64,000 bases of DNA, from the NCBI GenBank assembly GCA_012656075.1, contig JAAKBF010000110.1:186001-250000 (forward strand), read 5' to 3'. Every line of letters begins with the position of its first letter. Positions within the stretch are counted from its first letter, which is position 1. The DNA comes from Phytophthora hibernalis (lineage: Eukaryota; Oomycota; Peronosporomycetes; Peronosporales; Peronosporaceae). A program made the translations under genes and the position numbers. Below, piece after piece: positions 55,301-64,000 of this stretch. The notes beneath the pieces were generated by a model. The model did no database searches. It was not told the DNA's origin and saw only the letters and a list, made by a program, of their open reading frames with translations.

Positions 55301-58300
55301 AGAATACCACATGCTCGATGCATAAGGGCAAGGGATGGACATCAGCGCAAAAATCAGTGCTGGAAGCGGGCGGTCGAAGAGGACAGCGAAAGTCTACGAA
55401 GGACTTGACAAATGTTGCTGGACGCGTGTTGGGAGAACGCTGCAGATAGGACGTAGACCTCGTGCAACCCCACAGAGATGTCAAACAGCAGCGCCGGAAG
55501 CGATGAGACGCGGTGTTGGTAGGCGAGGAGGAGGTTCATTACTATCCTTTCTCGCCAGTTTGGCGACGCAGACTCATTTCTCTCTGCGCGCTATTATCGA
55601 GCGTCGACGGCTTTGGGCGTGGCGTGATGAGGCTTGGTAGCGATCTATGGCTTGGCAGCAGACTACATCGAATTCTAATATGTTTACGGAGTTTTGGGCG
55701 ACCCTTCACTGAGACGTACAATTTGCATTATTCTACATCCTGAAAAAGGTCCTTGCGCGGAAGATACATAAGGGGTTCGGTTACCTTAGCCCGATGGGCG
55801 TGCAGTAATTTGACGAGCCTTTGGATGGTGACCTACGAGGCAGAGCAGCACCGCGACGAGGGCGTGCTGGTGTTCTTTGAGCCCGAGCGGCGCAGATTCA
55901 AGCGAGCTCGCACCGACTGATTTTGCTGTTGTCGCAACGAGGTCGAGTTTGTGTGAGATGCGGGTTGACGACCGATGTTGCTACTATTGGGGATCGCTCA
56001 GACGACGACTAGAATTTGTTTATTAAATGCAATATGTTTTGTTTGTTAAAAGCAATTCGTTCTGTTTTACACACCTCCGCGCTACATGTGCACCAGTAAC
56101 AAGGCTCCCAACGAGAGCCTCATGAGCTGGTAGTAGTTGTCAATGGCGTTCGCCCCTGAGCTGGTCCAGTCGTTATAGGGGGTCGCCTCCTAATCCAGTG
56201 TAGATGTATTCGATCCACTCGATGGGCTAGCGGCCAGCCACCTGGATATGTACCAAACGCAGACGAACGTCCTTCCATTTCCGTGACAGCGTGTGGCTTT
56301 GGGCGTCTAGTAGATACTCCATCACAACCACCATCTTTGCTTCCTCGCAACAGGTTCTGACGATCTGACTTCAAGTGTTTGTGGTATGCGATCGCATATC
56401 TGGTGCAAGAATACCACATGCTCGATGCATAAGGGCAAGGGATGGACATCAGCGCAAAAATCAGTGCTGGAAGCGGGCGGTCGAAGAGGACAGCGAAAGT
56501 CTACGAAGGACTTGACAAATGTTGCTGGACGCGTGTTGGGAGAACGCTGCAGATAGGACGTAGACCTCGTGCAACCCCACAGAGATGTCAAACAGCAGCG
56601 CCGGAAGCGATGAGACGCGGTGTTGGTAGGCGAGGAGGAGGCTCATTACTATCCTTTCTCGCCAGTTTGGCGACGCAGACTCATTTCTCTCTGCGCGCTA
56701 TTATCGAGCGTCGACGGCTTTTGGGCGTGGCGTGATGAGGCTTGGTAGCGATCTATGGCTTGGCAGCAGACTACATCGAATTCTAATATATTTACGGAGT
56801 TTTGGGGGTCACTCAGACGACGACTAGAATTTGTTTATTAAATGCAATATGTTTTGTTTGTTAAAAGCAATTCGTTCTGTTTTACACACCTCCGCGCTAC
56901 ATGTGCACCAGTAACAAGGCTCCCAACGAGAGCCTCATGAGCTGGTAGTAGTTGTCAATGGCGTTCGCCCCTGAGCTGGTCCAGTCGTTATAGGGGGTCG
57001 CCTCCTAATCCAGTGTAGATGTATTCGATCCACTCGATGGGCTAGCGGCCAGCCACCTGGATATGTACCAAACGCAGACGAACGTCCTTCCATTTCCGTG
57101 ACAGCGTGTGGCTTTGGGCGTCTAGTAGATACTCCATCACAACCACCATCTTTGCTTCCTCGCAACAGGTTCTGACGATCTGACTTCAAGTGTTTGTGGT
57201 ATGCGATCGCATATCTGGTGCAAGAATACCACATGCTCGATGCATAAGGGCAAGGGATGGACATCAGCGCAAAAATCAGTGCTGGAAGCGGGCGGTCGAA
57301 GAGGACAGCGAAAGTCTACGAAGGACTTGACAAATGTTGCTGGACGCGTGTTGGGAGAACGCTGCAGATAGGACGTAGACCTCGTGCAACCCCACAGAGA
57401 TGTCAAACAGCAGCGCCGGAAGCGATGAGACGCGGTGTTGGTAGGCGAGGAGGAGGTTCATTACTATCCTTTCTCGCCAGTTTGGCGACGCAGACTCATT
57501 TCTCTCTGCGCGCTATTATCGAGCGTCGACGGCTTTTGGGCGTGGCGTGATGAGGCTTGGTAGCGATCTATGGCTTGGCAGCAGACTACATCGAATTCTA
57601 ATATATTTACGGAGTTTTGGGGGTCACTCAGACGACGACTAGAATTTGTTTATTAAATGCAATATGTTTTGTTTGTTAAAAGCAATTCGTTCTGTTTTAC
57701 ACACCTCCGCGCTACATGTGCACCAGTAACAAGGCTCCCAACGAGAGCCTCATGAGCTGGTAGTAGTTGTCAATGGCGTTCGCCCCTGAGCTGGTCCAGT
57801 CGTTATAGGGGGTCGCCTCCTAATCCAGTGTAGATGTATTCGATCCACTCGATGGGCAAGCGGCCAGCCACCTGGATATGTACCAAACGCAGACGAACGT
57901 CCTTCCATTTCCGTGACAGCGTGTGGCTTTGGGCGTCTAGTAGATACTCCATCACAACCACCATCTTTGCTTCCTCGCAACAGGTTCTGACGATCTGACT
58001 TCAAGTGTTTGTGGTATGCGATCGCATATCTGGTGCAAGAATACCACATGCTCGATGCATAAGGGCAAGGGATGGACATCAGCGCAAAAATCAGTGCTGG
58101 AAGCGGGCGGTCGAAGAGGACAGCGAAAGTCTACGAAGGACTTGACAAATGTTGCTGGACGCGTGTTGGGAGAACGCTGCAGATAGGACGTAGACCTCGT
58201 GCAACCCCACAGAGATGTCAAACAGCAGCGCCGGAAGCGATGAGACGCGGTGTTGGTAGGCGAGGAGGAGGTTCATTACTATCCTTTCTCGCCAGTTTGG

Positions 58301-61300
58301 CGACGCAGACTCATTTCTCTCTGCGCGCTATTATCGAGCGTCGACGGCTTTTGGGCGTGGCGTGATGAGGCTTGGTAGCGATCTATGGCTTGGCAGCAGA
58401 CTACATCGAATTCTAATATGTTTACGGAGTTTTGGGCGACCCTTCACTGAGACGTACAATTTGCATTATTCTACATCCTGAAAAAGGTCCTTGCGCGGAA
58501 GATACATAAGCGGGGTTCGGTTACCTTAGCCCGATGGGCGTGCAGTAATTTGACGAGCCTTTGGATGGTGACCTACGAGGCAGAGCAGCACCGCGACGAG
58601 GGCGTGCTGGTGTTCTTTGAGCCCGAGCGGCGCAGATTCAAGCGAGCTCGCACCGACTGATTTTGCTGTTGTCGCAACGAGGTCGAGTTTGTGTGAGATG
58701 CGGGTTGACGACCGATGTTGCTACTATTGGGGATCGCTCAGACGACGACTAGAATTTGTTTATTAAATGCAATATGTTTTGTTTGTTAAAAGCAATTCGT
58801 TCTGTTTTACACACCTCCGCGCTACATGTGCACCAGTAACAAGGCTCCCAACGAGAGCCTCATGAGCTGGTAGTAGTTGTCAATGGCGTTCGCCCCTGAG
58901 CTGGTCCAGTCGTTATAGGGGGTCGCCTCCTAATCCAGTGTAGATGTATTCGATCCACTCGATGGGCTAGCGGCCAGCCACCTGGATATGTACCAAACGC
59001 AGACGAACGTCCTTCCATTTCCGTGACAGCGTGTGGCTTTGGGCGTCTAGTAGATACTCCATCACAACCACCATCTTTGCTTCCTCGCAACAGGTTCTGA
59101 CGATCTGACTTCAAGTGTTTGTGGTATGCGATCGCATATCTGGTGCAAGAATACCACATGCTCGATGCATAAGGGCAAGGGATGGACATCAGCGCAAAAA
59201 TCAGTGCTGGAAGCGGGCGGTCGAAGAGGACAGCGAAAGTCTACGAAGGACTTGACAAATGTTGCTGGACGCGTGTTGGGAGAACGCTGCAGATAGGACG
59301 TAGACCTCGTGCAACCCCACAGAGATGTCAAACAGCAGCGCCGGAAGCGATGAGACGCGGTGTTGGTAGGCGAGGAGGAGGTTCATTACTATCCTTTCTC
59401 GCCAGTTTGGCGACGCAGACTCATTTCTCTCTGCGCGCTATTATCGAGCGTCGACGGCTTTTGGGCGTGGCGTGATGAGGCTTGGTAGCGATCTATGGCT
59501 TGGCAGCAGACTACATCGAATTCTAATATGTTTACGGAGTTTTGGGCGACCCTTCACTGAGACGTACAATTTGCATTATTCTACATCCTGAAAAAGGTCC
59601 TTGCGCGGAAGATACATAAGGGTTCGGTTACCTTAGCCCGATGGGCGTGCAGTAATTTGACGAGCCTTTGGATGGTGACCTACGAGGCAGAGCAGCACCG
59701 CGACGAGGGCGTGCTGGTGTTCTTTGAGCCCGAGCGGCGCAGATTCAAGCGAGCTCGCACCGACTGATTTTGCTGTTGTCGCAACGAGGTCGAGTTTGTG
59801 TGAGATGCGGGTTGACGACCGATGTTGCTACTATTGGGGATCGCTCAGACGACGACTAGAATTTGTTTATTAAATGCAATATGTTTTGTTTGTTAAAAGC
59901 AATTCGTTCTGTTTTACACACCTCCGCGCTACATGTGCACCAGTAACAAGGCTCCCAACGAGAGCCTCATGAGCTGGTAGTAGTTGTCAATGGCGTTCGC
60001 CCCTGAGCTGGTCCAGTCGTTATAGGGGGTCGCCTCCTAATCCAGTGTAGATGTATTCGATCCACTCGATGGGCTAGCGGCCAGCCACCTGGATATGTAC
60101 CAAACGCAGACGAACGTCCTTCCATTTCCGTGACAGCGTGTGGCTTTGGGCGTCTAGTAGATACTCCATCACAACCACCATCTTTGCTTCCTCGCAACAG
60201 GTTCTGACGATCTGACTTCAAGTGTTTGTGGTATGCGATCGCATATCTGGTGCAAGAATACCACATGCTCGATGCATAAGGGCAAGGGATGGACATCAGC
60301 GCAAAAATCAGTGCTGGAAGCGGGCGGTCGAAGAGGACAGCGAAAGTCTACGAAGGACTTGACAAATGTTGCTGGACGCGTGTTGGGAGAACGCTGCAGA
60401 TAGGACGTAGACCTCGTGCAACCCCACAGAGATGTCAAACAGCAGCGCCGGAAGCGATGAGACGCGGTGTTGGTAGGCGAGGAGGAGGTTCATTACTATC
60501 CTTTCTCGCCAGTTTGGCGACGCAGACTCATTTCTCTCTGCGCGCTATTATCGAGCGTCGACGGCTTTTGGGCGTGGCGTGATGAGGCTTGGTAGCGATC
60601 TATGGCTTGGCAGCAGACTACATCGAATTCTAATATGTTTACGGAGTTTTGGGCGACCCTTCACTGAGACGTACAATTTGCATTATTCTACATCCTGAAA
60701 AAGGTCCTTGCGCGGAAGATACATAAGCGGGGTTCGGTTACCTTAGCCCGATGGGCGTGCAGTAATTTGACGAGCCTTTGGATGGTGACCTACGAGGCAG
60801 AGCAGCACCGCGACGAGGGCGTGCTGGTGTTCTTTGAGCCCGAGCGGCGCAGATTCAAGCGAGCTCGCACCGACTGATTTTGCTGTTGTCGCAACGAGGT
60901 CGAGTTTGTGTGAGATGCGGGTTGACGACCGATGTTGCTACTATTGGGGATCGCTCAGACGACGACTAGAATTTGTTTATTAAATGCAATATGTTTTGTT
61001 TGTTAAAAGCAATTCGTTCTGTTTTACACACCTCCGCGCTACATGTGCACCAGTAACAAGGCTCCCAACGAGAGCCTCATGAGCTGGTAGTAGTTGTCAA
61101 TGGCGTTCGCCCCTGAGCTGGTCCAGTCGTTATAGGGGGTCGCCTCCTAATCCAGTGTAGATGTATTCGATCCACTCGATGGGCTAGCGGCCAGCCACCT
61201 GGATATGTACCAAACGCAGACGAACGTCCTTCCATTTCCGTGACAGCGTGTGGCTTTGGGCGTCTAGTAGATACTCCATCACAACCACCATCTTTGCTTC

Positions 61301-64000
61301 CTCGCAACAGGTTCTGACGATCTGACTTCAAGTGTTTGTGGTATGCGATCGCATATCTGGTGCAAGAATACCACATGCTCGATGCATAAGGGCAAGGGAT
61401 GGACATCAGCGCAAAAATCAGTGCTGGAAGCGGGCGGTCGAAGAGGACAGCGAAAGTCTACGAAGGACTTGACAAATGTTGCTGGACGCGTGTTGGGAGA
61501 ACGCTGCAGATAGGACGTAGACCTCGTGCAACCCCACAGAGATGTCAAACAGCAGCGCCGGAAGCGATGAGACGCGGTGTTGGTAGGCGAGGAGGAGGTT
61601 CATTACTATCCTTTCTCGCCAGTTTGGCGACGCAGACTCATTTCTCTCTGCGCGCTATTATCGAGCGTCGACGGCTTTTGGGCGTGGCGTGATGAGGCTT
61701 GGTAGCGATCTATGGCTTGGCAGCAGACTACATCGAATTCTAATATGTTTACGGAGTTTTGGGCGACCCTTCACTGAGACGTACAATTTGCATTATTCTA
61801 CATCCTGAAAAAGGTCCTTGCGCGGAAGATACATAAGCGGGGTTCGGTTACCTTAGCCCGATGGGCGTGCAGTAATTTGACGAGCCTTTGGATGGTGACC
61901 TACGAGGCAGAGCAGCACCGCGACGAGGGCGTGCTGGTGTTCTTTGAGCCCGAGCGGCGCAGATTCAAGCGAGCTCGCACCGACTGATTTTGCTGTTGTC
62001 GCAACGAGGTCGAGTTTGTGTGAGATGCGGGTTGACGACCGATGTTGCTACTATTGGGGATCGCTCAGACGACGACTAGAATTTGTTTATTAAATGCAAT
62101 ATGTTTTGTTTGTTAAAAGCAATTCGTTCTGTTTTACACACCTCCGCGCTACATGTGCACCAGTAACAAGGCTCCCAACGAGAGCCTCATGAGCTGGTAG
62201 TAGTTGTCAATGGCGTTCGCCCCTGAGCTGGTCCAGTCGTTATAGGGGGTCGCCTCCTAATCCAGTGTAGATGTATTCGATCCACTCGATGGGCTAGCGG
62301 CCAGCCACCTGGATATGTACCAAACGCAGACGAACGTCCTTCCATTTCCGTGACAGCGTGTGGCTTTGGGCGTCTAGTAGATACTCCATCACAACCACCA
62401 TCTTTGCTTCCTCGCAACAGGTTCTGACGATCTGACTTCAAGTGTTTGTGGTATGCGATCGCATATCTGGTGCAAGAATACCACATGCTCGATGCATAAG
62501 GGCAAGGGATGGACATCAGCGCAAAAATCAGTGCTGGAAGCGGGCGGTCGAAGAGGACAGCGAAAGTCTACGAAGGACTTGACAAATGTTGCTGGACGCG
62601 TGTTGGGAGAACGCTGCAGATAGGACGTAGACCTCGTGCAACCCCACAGAGATGTCAAACAGCAGCGCCGGAAGCGATGAGACGCGGTGTTGGTAGGCGA
62701 GGAGGAGGCTCATTACTATCCTTTCTCGCCAGTTTGGCGACGCAGACTCATTTCTCTCTGCGCGCTATTATCGAGCGTCGACGGCTTTTGGGCGTGGCGT
62801 GATGTGGCTTGGTAGCGATCTATGGCTTGGCAGCAGACTACATCGAATTCTAATATATTTACGGAGTTTTGGGGGTCACTCAGACGACGACTAGAATTTG
62901 TTTATTAAATGCAATATGTTTTGTTTGTTAAAAGCAATTCGTTCTGTTTTACACACCTCCGCGCTACATGTGCACCAGTAACAAGGCTCCCAACGAGAGC
63001 CTCATGAGCTGGTAGTAGTTGTCAATGGCGTTCGCCCCTGAGCTGGTCCAGTCGTTATAGGGGGTCGCCTCCTAATCCAGTGTAGATGTATTCGATCCAC
63101 TCGATGGGCTAGCGGCCAGCCACCTGGATATGTACCAAACGCAGACGAACGTCCTTCCATTTCCGTGACAGCGTGTGGCTTTGGGCGTCTAGTAGATACT
63201 CCATCACAACCACCATCTTTGCTTCCTCGCAACAGGTTCTGACGATCTGACTTCAAGTGTTTGTGGTATGCGATCGCATATCTGGTGCAAGAATACCACA
63301 TGCTCGATGCATAAGGGCAAGGGATGGACATCAGCGCAAAAATCAGTGCTGGAAGCGGGCGGTCGAAGAGGACAGCGAAAGTCTACGAAGGACTTGACAA
63401 ATGTTGCTGGACGCGTGTTGGGAGAACGCTGCAGATAGGACGTAGACCTCGTGCAACCCCACAGAGATGTCAAACAGCAGCGCCGGAAGCGATGAGACGC
63501 GGTGTTGGTAGGCGAGGAGGAGGTTCATTACTATCCTTTCTCGCCAGTTTGGCGACGCAGACTCATTTCTCTCTGCGCGCTATTATCGAGCGTCGACGGC
63601 TTTTGGGCGTGGCGTGATGAGGCTTGGTAGCGATCTATGGCTTGGCAGCAGACTACATCGAATTCTAATATGTTTACGGAGTTTTGGGCGACCCTTCACT
63701 GAGACGTACAATTTGCATTATTCTACATCCTGAAAAAGGTCCTTGCGCGGAAGATACATAAGCGGGGTTCGGTTACCTTAGCCCGATGGGCGTGCAGTAA
63801 TTTGACGAGCCTTTGGATGGTGACCTACGAGGCAGAGCAGCACCGCGACGAGGGCGTGCTGGTGTTCTTTGAGCCCGAGCGGCGCAGATTCAAGCGAGCT
63901 CGCACCGACTGATTTTGCTGTTGTCGCAACGAGGTCGAGTTTGTGTGAGATGCGGGTTGACGACCGATGTTGCTACTATTGGGGATCGCTCAGACGACGA
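52355..64000. repeat. macrosatellite: 12 repeats of 815 or about 1,110 bp, continuing past the window
   Basis: Using the block GGGATGGACATCAGCGCAAA as anchor, copies start near 52595, 53410, 54225, 55335, 56442, 57257, 58072, 59182, 60289, 61399, 62509 and 63324. Spacings are 815, 815, 1110, 1107, 815, 815, 1110, 1107, 1110, 1110 and 815. The long class differs by one block of about 295 bp (first at 54590-54885). Copies are almost identical, except that the first, next to the gag relic, is more diverged, as expected at an array edge. Each copy holds the same overlapping frames (97 codons plus; 109 and 89 codons minus). Their conservation follows from homogenisation and does not prove coding. 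Confidence 0.97.
54590..54885 (+). repeat. long-unit-specific 295-bp block of the macrosatellite (first example)
   Basis: Present in seven of twelve repeats. It contains a plus-strand frame without Met start reading LKKVLARKIHKRG, VTLARWACSNLTSLWMVTYE and RRRFKRARTD then TGA. The short units jump from TTTTGGG directly to the sequence after ATTGGGG, so they look like a deletion across a TTGGG(G) microhomology. The frame resembles no family I know. Confidence 0.8.

Noticed and set aside
52595..63617. 97-codon plus-strand frame present in every macrosatellite unit, as a real gene family
   Set aside because: Identity among units explains its preservation; no domain, and two antisense frames of similar length are equally preserved.

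Overview
The window looks like nuclear DNA of an oomycete, most likely a Phytophthora or close relative. The evidence is short GT-AG introns of about 60-80 bp, oomycete-style initiator motifs (TCAYTYY followed by CAWTTT) upstream of several start codons, a START-FYVE-FIST protein, and a gene-dense segment next to a long segment of decayed transposons and satellites (a 'two-speed' layout). There is no sign of bacterial, organellar or CRISPR content.

The gene-dense part is about 1-16.2 kb. It holds two divergent DSBA-like secreted thioredoxin-fold genes, a small secreted Gly/Trp-rich protein, a START-FYVE-FIST protein, homoserine kinase (threonine synthesis), DNA topoisomerase IB, a three-intron gene with a Cys-rich cluster and ankyrin repeats, a small divergent two-exon gene and a SET-domain protein. 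Almost every one of these is broken by a single-base change that lies in a homopolymer run. Because this includes topoisomerase I and homoserine kinase, I read most of these breaks as consensus errors in the assembly rather than biology.

The repeat-rich part is about 14.6-64 kb. It contains a dispersed repeat with swapped inverted-repeat cores, a roughly 410-bp foldback, nested terminal-inverted-repeat elements with a pogo-like transposase relic (19.2-20.6 kb), a 24-copy 122-bp satellite (24.3-27.2 kb), a piggyBac-like element bounded by TTAA ends (28.9-34.4 kb), a second pogo-like relic, a decayed LINE on the minus strand, a FAR1/SWIM zinc-finger gene with an internal duplication, and a Gypsy-like gag relic with two zinc knuckles. 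From 52.36 kb to the end of the window there is a macrosatellite with 12 repeats in two length classes, 815 and about 1,110 bp.

I found no tRNA, rRNA or operon. The most notable items are the macrosatellite with its possible higher-order period, the 122-bp satellite, the piggyBac element with extra cargo, and the START-FYVE-FIST architecture. Several long stretches hold nothing I can recognise, and they are marked so.
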